A DNA stretch of 14,247 bases from Gp6-AA40 sp035764385. Lineage in GTDB: Bacteria > Acidobacteriota > Vicinamibacteria > Vicinamibacterales > UBA2999. Location of the stretch: positions 1-14,247 of the forward strand of contig DASTZI010000347.1 in assembly GCA_035764385.1 (NCBI GenBank). Reading direction: 5' to 3'. The notes below the pieces were generated by a model. The model was given only the letters and a program-made list of their open reading frames with translations. It made no database searches and was not told the origin of the DNA. The position numbers and the translations under genes are program-made. Each line of letters opens with the position of its first letter. Positions within the stretch are counted from its first letter, which is position 1. Shown here piece after piece: positions 1-6,948 of the stretch.

Positions 1-262
1 CGAATTGCGTCTGGTAGCGCCGCGCGTAGCAGTAATGGCAACCGTGCGTGCAGCCGCGATACGGGTTCAGCGTCCATTCAAACGGCATCCCCTTCACGCG
101 ATTCAATGCGGAGCGGCACCGCACTTCCTGATACCGGGCGGCGTCGGCACGTCGTATCGCTTCGGTGAGCGCCTCGGTCCCGCCGGCTTTTACCAGGTCC
201 GCAATCTGTCGAATGGTTGGTTTTGGTTTGCCGAGGTCGACAAACAGCGGGGCTATTTCCAT
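1..262 (-). CDS. Radical SAM protein, SPL/Rv2578c-like (partial, N-terminal 87 residues)
   Basis: The minus strand from ATG at 262 stays open to the window edge and gives 87 residues. Near the end is NPYRGCTHGCHYCYAR (residues 67-81), with cysteines at 71, 75 and 78. This CxxxCxxC motif ligates the 4Fe-4S cluster that cleaves S-adenosylmethionine. The NPYRGC(T/E)HxCxYCYAR context is typical of the spore photoproduct lyase-related/Rv2578c group, whose substrate is mostly unknown. Upstream of the cysteines is a helical, charged segment with an MEIAPLFVDLG start. No clear Shine-Dalgarno precedes the ATG. The SAM-binding remainder lies outside the window, so function beyond radical SAM chemistry cannot be called. 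The upstream leader is unusually structured (see the 309-436 element). Confidence 0.85.
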   Translation of the reverse strand, partial: MEIAPLFVDLGKPKPTIRQIADLVKAGGTEALTEAIRRADAARYQEVRCRSALNRVKGMPFEWTLNPYRGCTHGCHYCYARRYQTQF

Positions 263-276
263 GGCTCGTGGACTTA

Positions 277-301
277 GGCGAAGATAGAACGAATCTTAGC
301 C
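277..301. other. Small imperfect hairpin in the radical SAM leader
   Basis: AAGAT (281-285) pairs with ATCTT (293-297). Beyond a G/A mismatch, GGC (277-279) pairs with GCC (299-301), leaving a 7-base loop. It sits 15 bases upstream of the radical SAM ATG on the minus strand, so in an mRNA it would lie between the larger folded element and the start codon. No T-run follows, so it does not look like a terminator. Confidence 0.4.
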
Positions 302-308
302 CAAACAC

Positions 309-436
309 ACAGAGTTCGCACCGAAAGGTCGCTACGGGGCCACCGTTCCCCCTCCTGAACGGCAGCCCCGAACGATAGGGGTGAGGCAACGGAGTCTACG
401 TTTATGCCCGGTGCCTCGAAATTCGGTGTGTTCTGT
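309..436. ncRNA. Candidate structured RNA: three-way junction in intergenic region
   Basis: Hand folding gives three stems. P1: 317-325 with 422-430 (9 pairs), extended after a TT bulge by 309-314 with 431-436 (6 pairs). P2: 335-340 with 365-370 and 343-348 with 357-362, with a 2x2 internal loop and apical loop 349-356. P3: 382-388 with 412-418 and 390-392 with 408-410, one A/G mismatch, 15-base loop. Junction strands are 326-334, 371-381 and 419-421. Strand is ambiguous. Three positions (314/431, 318/429, 382/418) are G-U only on the plus strand. Two (341/364, 342/363) are G-U only on the minus strand and would make P2 a continuous 14-pair stem. On the minus strand it lies in the leader of the radical SAM gene or 3' of the lipoprotein gene. 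I did not recognise a known riboswitch or ribozyme core. Confidence 0.45.
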
Positions 437-469
437 AGGGAAATGGCCTACACGAGTGCCTCATGCGTT

Positions 470-946
470 TCATGGATTCTGAACGGCCGATGAAAAGCTC
501 AGCGTCACCTCTGGACGGGCGTTGTCGAGCATCACCTGCGGCCACGCGTAGGTGCGCGACTCGCCATTGGAGAACTGCAACATCAGGCGCGGCTCGAATT
601 GCCAGTCATCGCGTCCATCGGGCGTAAGACGAATGCGGAGTTGTCCGTCGTTCACGTCCGTGCGGGAGAACGCGCCCGACATCGGCAGGGTCATCGGTGC
701 GATGGCCGCGTTATCGTCGAATTTCGTTCCGACGCTGTGCACGTGCGCCATCTCGTTCGAGCCGTGCAGCACCCACACGTCAACCGCGCTCTTGGCATCC
801 TTGCCGTGTTCGCGATCGTTGAACTGGATTGTGGCGGACGTGATTGACGGCCCCGGGGCCACCTTGCTCGACACTGAACGCGTCGCGCCGCAGCCGGCCG
901 AAATCACGGCCGCCGTCATGAAGACGCTGAGCGCAAACTTTTTCAT
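470..946 (-). CDS. Small predicted lipoprotein of unknown function
   Basis: The product is 158 residues beginning MKKFALSVFMTAAVISAGC: a basic start, a hydrophobic run, and Cys19 in a relaxed lipobox (SAGC). The mature protein is therefore probably acylated at Cys19 and anchored in a membrane. The rest looks like a beta-rich domain, with alternating strands such as TSATIQFND, AVDVWVLHG, GQLRIRLTP and RLMLQFSNG. A PLAT/C2-like sandwich is possible, but I cannot assign a family. The start at 946 was chosen over an in-frame ATG at 976 because AGGAGG (952-957) lies 5 bases upstream of it and the signal peptide begins there. It ends in TGA at 470. Its neighbours do not suggest a function. Confidence 0.75.
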   Translation of the reverse strand: MKKFALSVFMTAAVISAGCGATRSVSSKVAPGPSITSATIQFNDREHGKDAKSAVDVWVLHGSNEMAHVHSVGTKFDDNAAIAPMTLPMSGAFSRTDVNDGQLRIRLTPDGRDDWQFEPRLMLQFSNGESRTYAWPQVMLDNARPEVTLSFSSAVQNP

Positions 947-951
947 AGGTT

Positions 952-957
952 CCTCCT
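952..957 (-). promoter_or_regulatory. Strong Shine-Dalgarno fixing the lipoprotein start
   Basis: AGGAGG on the minus strand, 5 bases before the ATG at 946. This is one of the few canonical ribosome binding sites in the window, and it rules out the in-frame ATG at 976. Confidence 0.8.
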
Positions 958-1042
958 CGCGCTCGTGCTGAAGCATGACAAGTGCCGCCCCTCGGCTGGC
1001 GTGACGCGGATGCGTTCGCTCCGGGGCAGGCCGCGATATGGC

Positions 1043-1984
1043 TCAGGCCGTCGTGATACTTCGCCAGTAGTTCAGCAGGTCGTCAAGCGTTCGATCGAAG
1101 GAAACCTCGGGCCGCCATCCGGTCGCCTCGCGCAGCCTCGTGGGATCGCCCAGCACGATGGGCGTGTCGCTTGGCCGCATGAGCGCGGGATCGGTTTCGA
1201 CGCGCACCTGCACACGCGCGCGCGCAACGAGCGCATCGAGTACCGATCGCATGACGCGCGTGGTTCCTGATGAGACGTTGTACAGCGTTGATGACGCACC
1301 GCGGCGCAACAGGGCGATATAGGCGCGCGCCATGTCCCGGACGTCAGTGATATCGCGCTGCGCATCGAGATTCCCCGTCCTGATGACCGGCTCGGCGAGG
1401 CCGGCTTCGATCAGCGCAATCTGACGCGCCATATTCGGCGCGGCAAAGGCGGCGCTTTGCCGTGGTCCAGTGTGGTTGAACGAGCGTGTCACGATCACGT
1501 CAATGCCGTCTTCGCGCCCCGCGCGGAACGCGAGCTGCTCCTGCACGAGCTTGCTGACTGCATAAGGATTGGACGGCGCGATCGGACTCTCCTCGGTCAG
1601 CGGCGCGGTGGACGCCGCATACACGGTGCCCGATCCCGTCACCACCACGCGGCATGCCGTTCCCGTTCGGCCCAGCGCGTCGAAGAGATGATGGGTCGCG
1701 AGGACGTTTGCCGAGAGCGGAGTGACGGTGTCACGCCACGAATGCGCCACATTCGGCGCACCCGCACAATGAATCACCGCTGAGGGCTTGAGCCGTGCGA
1801 TCGCGTCACGGACCTCCGACGGATTGAGCAGGTCGACGCGCTGCCAGTTGGCAAGCCGCGCGATTTCCTGCGGCGGCGGCGCATGGTGCGTCCAGCCGAC
1901 GACCTCCTCACTTCCGCCGAGCGCCTCGACGACGTGGCTGCCGGCAAAACCGGCGGCGCCCGTCACGACAACCAGACCGTTCAC
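1043..1984 (-). CDS. rmd: NDP-sugar reductase/epimerase, GDP-6-deoxy-D-mannose reductase-like (extended SDR)
   Basis: The product is 313 residues. The Rossmann NAD(P)-binding motif TGAAGFAG is at residues 8-15, and the catalytic pair YAVSK is at Tyr141/Lys145. SFNHTGPRQ follows, then a C-terminal substrate domain containing a YNVSSG segment and GWRPEVSFDRTLDDLLNYW. FNHTGPxQ is characteristic of the Rmd/Gmd branch of extended SDRs. Rmd reduces GDP-4-keto-6-deoxy-D-mannose to GDP-D-rhamnose. The dehydratase Gmd that would supply the substrate is not in the window, so a related C4-reductase or epimerase role is possible. The start is GTG at 1984, inside one arm of the 1979-2165 inverted repeat. 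It lies downstream of rmlB in the same direction. Confidence 0.75.
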   Translation of the reverse strand: MNGLVVVTGAAGFAGSHVVEALGGSEEVVGWTHHAPPPQEIARLANWQRVDLLNPSEVRDAIARLKPSAVIHCAGAPNVAHSWRDTVTPLSANVLATHHLFDALGRTGTACRVVVTGSGTVYAASTAPLTEESPIAPSNPYAVSKLVQEQLAFRAGREDGIDVIVTRSFNHTGPRQSAAFAAPNMARQIALIEAGLAEPVIRTGNLDAQRDITDVRDMARAYIALLRRGASSTLYNVSSGTTRVMRSVLDALVARARVQVRVETDPALMRPSDTPIVLGDPTRLREATGWRPEVSFDRTLDDLLNYWRSITTA

Positions 1985-2165
1985 GCTTCTACGTTCTCCG
2001 TGCTCTGTTCGTGTTCACTTTCAGGTTCGGTTCGGGGTTCGTGGCTCCGCGTTCGTATTCACCGTTAGGTTCGACAACGCCGAACGTCGAACCCCGAACT
2101 CTGAACAGAACACCGAACCTTGAAATTGAACACGAACGGAGAAGCGAGAACACAGAAGCGTGAAC
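1979..2165. repeat. Large imperfect inverted repeat rich in GTTC/GAAC words
   Basis: The left arm (from 1979) is built of GTTC words, such as GTTCACGCTTCT, GTTCGTGTTCA and GGTTCGG. The right arm (to 2165) carries their complements, such as AGAAGCGTGAAC, TGAACACGAAC and CCGAACC. The centre closes on an exact 8-bp stem, GGTTCGAC (2068-2075) with GTCGAACC (2086-2093). It fills nearly the whole rmlB-rmd gap: the left end includes the GTG start of rmd and the right end stops 5 bases short of the rmlB stop codon. A transcript would form a long hairpin between the two cistrons. No T-run follows, so a simple intrinsic terminator is unlikely. Confidence 0.8.
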
Positions 2166-2170
2166 CGCCC

Positions 2171-3178
2171 TTATCGTCCGTACTGCGCCTGATAGTACGA
2201 CTTGAAGTCTGAATCCTGTTCCTTGATGGGCCGCCACCACCATTCATTCGCGCGGTACCACTCGAGCGTGTCGCGTAGACCGGCAGCGAAGGCGACCTGT
2301 GGCGACCAGCCAACCGAGCGGAGCTTGGCGGTGTCGAGGCAGTACCGTCGATCGTGACCAGGTCGATCGGCCACGGGGCGGATCAGCGAGCGGGGCTTAC
2401 CGAGGGTGTCCAGAATCCGGTGGGTGAGGTCGACGTTCGCCACCTCGTTGCCACCGCCGATGTTGTAAACCTCCCCGTTCGTGCCTTTATCGATCAGGAG
2501 ATCGACCGCGCGGCAATGATCGACAACATGCAGCCAGTCGCGGACGTTCTGGCCATCGCCGTAAAGCGGTACAGCGACATCGTCAATGGCATTGGTCACA
2601 AACAACGGGATCAGCTTTTCGGGAAACTGGAACGGTCCGTAGTTGTTCGATGCTCTCGTGATGATGACCGGAACGTGATACGTGGCCCAATAGCTGTACG
2701 CGAGGCGGTCTGCGCCAGCTTTGCTGGCCGAATACGGGTTTCGCGGTTTCAGTTCGTCGGTTTCGCGGCTCGCGCCGGCGGCCACGCTTCCATAGACCTC
2801 GTCGGTCGAAATCTGGATGAAGCGCTGTAATCCGGGTGCGCGGCGCGCGGCCTCCAGCAGCACGAACGTCCCTTCGACGTCGGTCTTGATGAACGCACCC
2901 GCGGAGGCAATCGAGCGATCGACATGCGTCTCCGCCGCGAAGTGAACGACGACGTTCGATCGCTCGACGAGCGGTGAACTGAGGGCGGCATCGCAAATGT
3001 CGCCATGCACGAACTGGTGGCGCGGATGCGTCATCACGTCCTGCAGGTTCTCGCGCCGCCCCGCGTATGTCAGCTTGTCGAGCGTGGTGACACGCCAGTC
3101 GGCGCGGGTCTCGAGCGCGTAGCGAACAAAGTTGCTGCCAATGAAACCGGCGCCGCCGGTGACGAGGACGTCAAGCAC
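2171..3178 (-). CDS. rmlB: dTDP-glucose 4,6-dehydratase
   Basis: The product is 335 residues, the usual size for the family. It has the NAD+-binding TGGAGFIGSN at residues 7-16, the RmlB signature STDEVYG with Thr125-Asp126-Glu127, and catalytic Tyr149/Lys153 in YSASK. The substrate-contact stretch TRASNNYGPFQFPEKLIPL and the C-terminal tail EWYRANEWWWRPIK are also typical. It converts dTDP-D-glucose to dTDP-4-keto-6-deoxy-D-glucose in the cytoplasm, the entry step to dTDP-L-rhamnose and other deoxysugars. rmlA, rmlC and rmlD are not in the window. The start is GTG at 3178; no strong Shine-Dalgarno is visible. It lies between lptD (73-base gap) and rmd (186-base gap filled by an inverted repeat), all on the minus strand. 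Confidence 0.95.
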   Translation of the reverse strand: MLDVLVTGGAGFIGSNFVRYALETRADWRVTTLDKLTYAGRRENLQDVMTHPRHQFVHGDICDAALSSPLVERSNVVVHFAAETHVDRSIASAGAFIKTDVEGTFVLLEAARRAPGLQRFIQISTDEVYGSVAAGASRETDELKPRNPYSASKAGADRLAYSYWATYHVPVIITRASNNYGPFQFPEKLIPLFVTNAIDDVAVPLYGDGQNVRDWLHVVDHCRAVDLLIDKGTNGEVYNIGGGNEVANVDLTHRILDTLGKPRSLIRPVADRPGHDRRYCLDTAKLRSVGWSPQVAFAAGLRDTLEWYRANEWWWRPIKEQDSDFKSYYQAQYGR

Positions 3179-3252
3179 GAGTTAGAACTTTACCATCCCG
3201 CGCGTGGATGTCGCGTCCACGGCAGGCCGCCAGCCGTATTGAAGCCCTCACG

Positions 3253-5583
3253 TCAGCGCAACGTGTTGCCGAAGGCTCCGAAGAAATTCGAGAAGGTTCC
3301 AAGCCCCGCGAGCACGAACGACACATTGATACGGCGGTCCGACGGAATTGGCGCGGAGGAGACGAGATGGAAGTTCTGAAACTCCATCTGCAGCCCGCAG
3401 CATTGCGCCATGTAGGTGGCGAGCACGTTCTGCGTGACGATGGTCGAGTGCGTCAGATCCCACCCGATCCCGTAGGTCCCGGTGAAGTGCCCGTTCGGCG
3501 TGTGGAGCGACGTCGAGCCCGAAAAATAGCTGTTTGGCTTGGAATTCACCGACAGACGCTGCCGGCTGAACTGCAGGCTGCCGGACGCCAGGCCTGCCGA
3601 CACCGTGCTTCCGACGCCGAGCGAGGCGAGGCCGAGTCCGTGCACGTCGTACTCGGCGCGCGTGTTCGCGTCGATCCTCGCCGATGGGGATACTCGCGCG
3701 TTCAGCGAGATCGGTGAGAGGTTCACCGGTGTGCGGCTGGTGTTCGAGCTCGAATACGACGTGTCGAACTTGCTCGACTCCGGATTCGAGTAGTAGGTCT
3801 GCTGGATGCCGACCGTGATGAATTCCCGAGTCTGGCCGCGCACACCCTCGACCGTCTTGCCGCGATAGAGGAAACGGTTCGTCAGGCCGTAGGTCATTCG
3901 CGACGTCCCGCCGACGACGAAATCCGACGTGTCGGTGAGGATCGGCGTGCGCCGTACGTCGTCGATCGGGGTCGTGTAATCGACGGTAAACGCCGGCTCG
4001 ATGACGTGCTTCATGCGTTCGGAGTAGCCGCTGTCGGGTGTATCCCAGATCTTTGTGAACACGGGTCCGAGGACTTCGGTGCGCAATTGCGCGTAGTTGC
4101 GGATGAACGAATCGGGGACGGCGACCCCCCGCGTATCGAAGCTGCGCGAATAGTAGGTCGTACGGTACCCGGCGCTCGTATTCAGGGACAGGTACGTGAG
4201 GCGCGACAACGGCACACGTACCGCCGGCGCGACGTCCACGCGCGCAAGACTGTTGTCGAGTGTCACGACGTTATCGTTGACATTCCGGTACGGCAGAAAG
4301 GCGTACTCGCTGTTCAATGATGCGTAAATCGGCGCGCCGAACAGTTGCTGTGGCGCGAGCACAGCGCTCAGCTTCGGGGTCGATCCGTACAGCACCGATC
4401 TCGTGTCGCTGTCGAACGTTTCATTGCGTTGATAAAGGACCGTTGTCGACAACGGCCCGAACACGTCGCTGGCACCGGCCTCGACGAGCCGGTTGCGACG
4501 CGACGCCTGATAAATGTTCTGGTGGTAGATCTGCTGCGTGAAGACGTCTGAGAAATAGTCGAGCCGCATGCGCGCACGCGCCCGGCCGCCGAGCGCCTGT
4601 GTCACGGCGCCGGTGAACTCGTAACTCGTTTTCGCCGGAAGCGTGGCGCCCGACTGTGCGTACGTCGTCTCGTGTTGATTGAACCGGTACAACCGGACGT
4701 TTCCAGCTGACTGCAAGCCGGCGATATAGCGATATTCGGTGCCCATGCCGGTCCCGGTTCGCGTGAACCAGTCATGGAAGAGCGTTGCGTCCTGACTGCG
4801 ATTGATCGCCCAGAAGAACGCGTTGCTGAGCGACTGCCCACGGATCGTCGACGTGCCGTACGTGGGCAGGAGGAAGCCGGTCTGGCGCTGGCTCTTTTGA
4901 ATCGGGTAGTAGATCACCGGAAGGTACATCAACGGCACGCCCTTGACCTTCAACAGCGTGTTGCGTGCGATCGCGTAGTCGTCGAGATTCAGCACGACGC
5001 TCCCGCTTGTCACTTCCCAGCGCGGCGTCGGCTGTACGCACGTTGTGAACCCGCCCCGTGTGATCCGGTACTTACGCGGGCCAAGTTTCTCCAGCTTTGC
5101 CCCGTAGAAATAGACGTCCGGTTCCTGGCCGCCGAATGCCGCTGTATTGGTCCCGGCCTGCTGGCCGAGCGACATGATGCCCGAGGCGTCGTAAAACGTG
5201 CCGATACCGGTCCCTGTGTCGAACTCCAGGCGTTCCGCCGAAATGCGGCCGTCAGCATTGGTGAACACGACGTTGCCGCTTGCCACGACCTTGTTCGTAT
5301 TCACGTACAAGTCGACATCGTCGGCAAAGAACTTCAAATTGGGGCCTTCGATCGCCGCCTGATTGATCAGATGCAGATGATCGCCCTCGCTCTCGAACTT
5401 CCAGCTAGACCACTTCGACAGACCAAGCGGCAGGCTGGTGGTGCTCGAATTCCCTGAGACAACTGGAGCCGGTGCCGTGTCCGACGGCGGCGACGCTGGG
5501 GTCGGCGCTTGCGCATCTGCAGACGACGTCCACAGACACACGGCACACGCCAACAGAAAAATGTGAGACGGCCTGAAATACAC
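3253..5583 (-). CDS. lptD: LPS-assembly protein LptD (OstA/Imp)
   Basis: The product is 776 residues from a GTG start, in the family's usual size range. A signal peptide (FRPSHIFLLACAVCLW, then ADA|QA near residue 26) is followed by an OstA/LptA-like jellyroll (about residues 70-140, with the VASGNVVFTNADGRISAE stretch). The LptD barrel domain continues to the C-terminus. LptD inserts LPS in the outer leaflet of the outer membrane, working with LptE and the LptBFGCA bridge. GGFTTC (Cys182) followed by PRWEV aligns with the E. coli Cys173 region, and Cys728-Cys729 matches the conserved C-terminal CC pair. The start was placed at 5583 because the open frame further upstream (to 5772) overlaps folC and is not signal-like. 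No good Shine-Dalgarno is visible. The gap to folC is 16 bases. Confidence 0.92.
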   Translation of the reverse strand: MYFRPSHIFLLACAVCLWTSSADAQAPTPASPPSDTAPAPVVSGNSSTTSLPLGLSKWSSWKFESEGDHLHLINQAAIEGPNLKFFADDVDLYVNTNKVVASGNVVFTNADGRISAERLEFDTGTGIGTFYDASGIMSLGQQAGTNTAAFGGQEPDVYFYGAKLEKLGPRKYRITRGGFTTCVQPTPRWEVTSGSVVLNLDDYAIARNTLLKVKGVPLMYLPVIYYPIQKSQRQTGFLLPTYGTSTIRGQSLSNAFFWAINRSQDATLFHDWFTRTGTGMGTEYRYIAGLQSAGNVRLYRFNQHETTYAQSGATLPAKTSYEFTGAVTQALGGRARARMRLDYFSDVFTQQIYHQNIYQASRRNRLVEAGASDVFGPLSTTVLYQRNETFDSDTRSVLYGSTPKLSAVLAPQQLFGAPIYASLNSEYAFLPYRNVNDNVVTLDNSLARVDVAPAVRVPLSRLTYLSLNTSAGYRTTYYSRSFDTRGVAVPDSFIRNYAQLRTEVLGPVFTKIWDTPDSGYSERMKHVIEPAFTVDYTTPIDDVRRTPILTDTSDFVVGGTSRMTYGLTNRFLYRGKTVEGVRGQTREFITVGIQQTYYSNPESSKFDTSYSSSNTSRTPVNLSPISLNARVSPSARIDANTRAEYDVHGLGLASLGVGSTVSAGLASGSLQFSRQRLSVNSKPNSYFSGSTSLHTPNGHFTGTYGIGWDLTHSTIVTQNVLATYMAQCCGLQMEFQNFHLVSSAPIPSDRRINVSFVLAGLGTFSNFFGAFGNTLR

Positions 5584-5599
5584 GTCTAATGTTGAGGAA

Positions 5600-6892
5600 T
5601 TACCGCAGGATACCACGCTGCTCGAGAGACTCCCGGACCTCACCGGCCAGGAAGATCGAGCCGGCAACACATACCGTCGAGCTCTTTGCCAACGCCGCGT
5701 CGAGCGCGGCGCCGACATCGGCGTATACGTCGACTGGTCGTTCCGCATCGAGGACTCTGACGCGCGCGGCAAGCTCTTTGGCCGGCATCGCGCGCGTCGT
5801 CGCGGCCGATGTGGCGATTACGGCAGAGGTGACCGGCAACAGTTCCCCGACGATGGCATCGGCGTCTTTGTCTCGCATCAGGCCGATGACGAGCACAGGC
5901 CGTTCCGGTTGCCAGGCGGCCAGGTACGTACGGAGCGCGCGCGCACCTTCGGGATTGTGCGCTGCATCGAGCAGCACCCGTCTGCCTTCTGATAGCTGAA
6001 AGATCTCCAGACGTGCGGGCCAGTTCACCGTTGCGAATCCCTGAACGACTGCTGACGCCGGTACATTGACGCCGTGCGCGCCTGCAGCTTCGAGGACCCG
6101 TGCAGCAACGACAGCGTTGCCGACTTGATGTTCGCCGCGAAGGGCAAGAAGCATCGGACCGTACCGATCCTTTGCGGTCTCGACCGTCAGTCTGGCGCGG
6201 CCCTCCTCCATTCCGTAGTCGACGCGCGAATCCCGCACGGCCTCGACGAGGCTGGCGCCGCGCTCCGCCGCCGCACGTTTCATCACATCCAAGGCGATGG
6301 GCGGCAACGAGCCGCAGACAACGACCATTGCCGGCTTGATGATGCCCGCTTTCTCGGAGGCAATTTCCGCGAGGGTGTGGCCAAGATGCTGTTCGTGATC
6401 GAACGCGATGGAGGTAATCGCGCCCACAGGCGGAACAAGTACGTTTGTCGCGTCGAAACGGCCACCGAGGCCGACTTCGATCACCGCCACGTCGACGCGT
6501 TTGCGACGAAAGATCTCGAACGCCATCGCCGTCGTGGCTTCAAAGAACGTCGGTGGCGATGGTAACAGACCGTTTCGCTGCAGGTCGTCGGCACAGTCGA
6601 GCACGTCGTCTGCGACCTGCCGCAGCGTCTCGTCGTCAACCGGCGCGTTGCCAACGACGAAACGCTCGTGCAGGTGAACCAGGTGCGGCGAGGTATACCG
6701 GGCAGCGCGGATGCCGGCGGCAACGAGCGCCGCGTGCGCCATTGCGGTGACCGAGCCTTTGCCGTTGGTGCCCGCGATGTGGAGGGAAAGGAAGGTCCGT
6801 TCGGGGTGACCGAGCGCATCGCAGAGACGACCGATGTTCTCTAGGCCCAGCTTGATGCCGAACGTCTCGAGGGCAAAGAGGCGTTCCAACAC
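5600..6892 (-). CDS. folC: Folylpolyglutamate synthase / dihydrofolate synthase
   Basis: The product is 430 residues of the Mur-ligase superfamily. It shows the ATP-binding P-loop AGTNGKGSVT (about residues 40-49), the FolC motif TSPHLVHLHERF (67-78), GLGGRFDATN (141-150), DHEQHLGHTLAEIASEKAGI (165-184) and the C-terminal LLDAAHNPEGARAL. FolC adds glutamate to folates and, in many bacteria, also to dihydropteroate. The sequence alone does not separate mono- from bifunctional forms. The start is GTG at 6892. It directly abuts a tandem heptad repeat lying between it and accD, and that repeat leaves no Shine-Dalgarno. It is the third gene of the inferred dnk-accD-folC-lptD operon. Confidence 0.93.
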   Translation of the reverse strand: MLERLFALETFGIKLGLENIGRLCDALGHPERTFLSLHIAGTNGKGSVTAMAHAALVAAGIRAARYTSPHLVHLHERFVVGNAPVDDETLRQVADDVLDCADDLQRNGLLPSPPTFFEATTAMAFEIFRRKRVDVAVIEVGLGGRFDATNVLVPPVGAITSIAFDHEQHLGHTLAEIASEKAGIIKPAMVVVCGSLPPIALDVMKRAAAERGASLVEAVRDSRVDYGMEEGRARLTVETAKDRYGPMLLALRGEHQVGNAVVAARVLEAAGAHGVNVPASAVVQGFATVNWPARLEIFQLSEGRRVLLDAAHNPEGARALRTYLAAWQPERPVLVIGLMRDKDADAIVGELLPVTSAVIATSAATTRAMPAKELAARVRVLDAERPVDVYADVGAALDAALAKSSTVCVAGSIFLAGEVRESLEQRGILR

Positions 6893-6897
6893 GGAGG

Positions 6898-6948
6898 TAT
6901 CAGGTATCAGGTTTCAGGGGGATCAGGTGTCAGGCATCGGGCGTCAGG
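6898..6948. repeat. Tandem heptad array (NNTCRGG)n between accD and folC
   Basis: On the plus strand the units are TATCAGG (6898), TATCAGG (6905), TTTCAGG (6912), a GG spacer, GATCAGG (6921), TGTCAGG (6928), CATCGGG (6935) and CGTCAGG (6942): seven units of seven bases. The array includes the accD stop codon (TGA, 6930-6932 on the minus strand) and the last accD codons, and ends 5 bases before the folC start. Period-7 tandem repeats in gene junctions recall the STRR heptanucleotides known from heterocystous cyanobacteria, though the unit here is different. Confidence 0.85.

Noticed and set aside
319..341. Resemblance to a c-di-GMP-I (GEMM) riboswitch around CACCGAAAGGT
   Set aside because: Only the GNRA-capped mini-hairpin is similar. 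The conserved GGCAAACC and GACGCAAAGCC segments are absent, and the bases are better used in P1.
5..389. Plus-strand ORF 5-277 and minus-strand ORF 78-389
   Set aside because: Both are shadows. The real frame is the radical SAM N-terminus on the minus strand from 262, which carries the CxxxCxxC motif and is cut by the window edge.
309..436. Hammerhead ribozyme in the three-way junction
   Set aside because: There is no CUGANGA or GAAA core at the junction strands on either strand, and the strand lengths do not fit.
947..976. Upstream ATG at 976 for the lipoprotein gene
   Set aside because: It would put ten charged residues before the signal peptide, and the AGGAGG lies inside this extension, 5 bases before the ATG at 946.
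1003..1015. 13-base word GACGCGGATGCGT shared with the terminator at 10776-10788
   Set aside because: It is a short 4-bp hairpin word. At 1003 there is no T-run, so the match is probably chance or a weak hairpin.
5584..5772. N-terminal extension of lptD to 5772
   Set aside because: It overlaps folC on the same strand in another frame, is low-complexity S/R-rich, and would bury the signal peptide that begins at the GTG at 5583.
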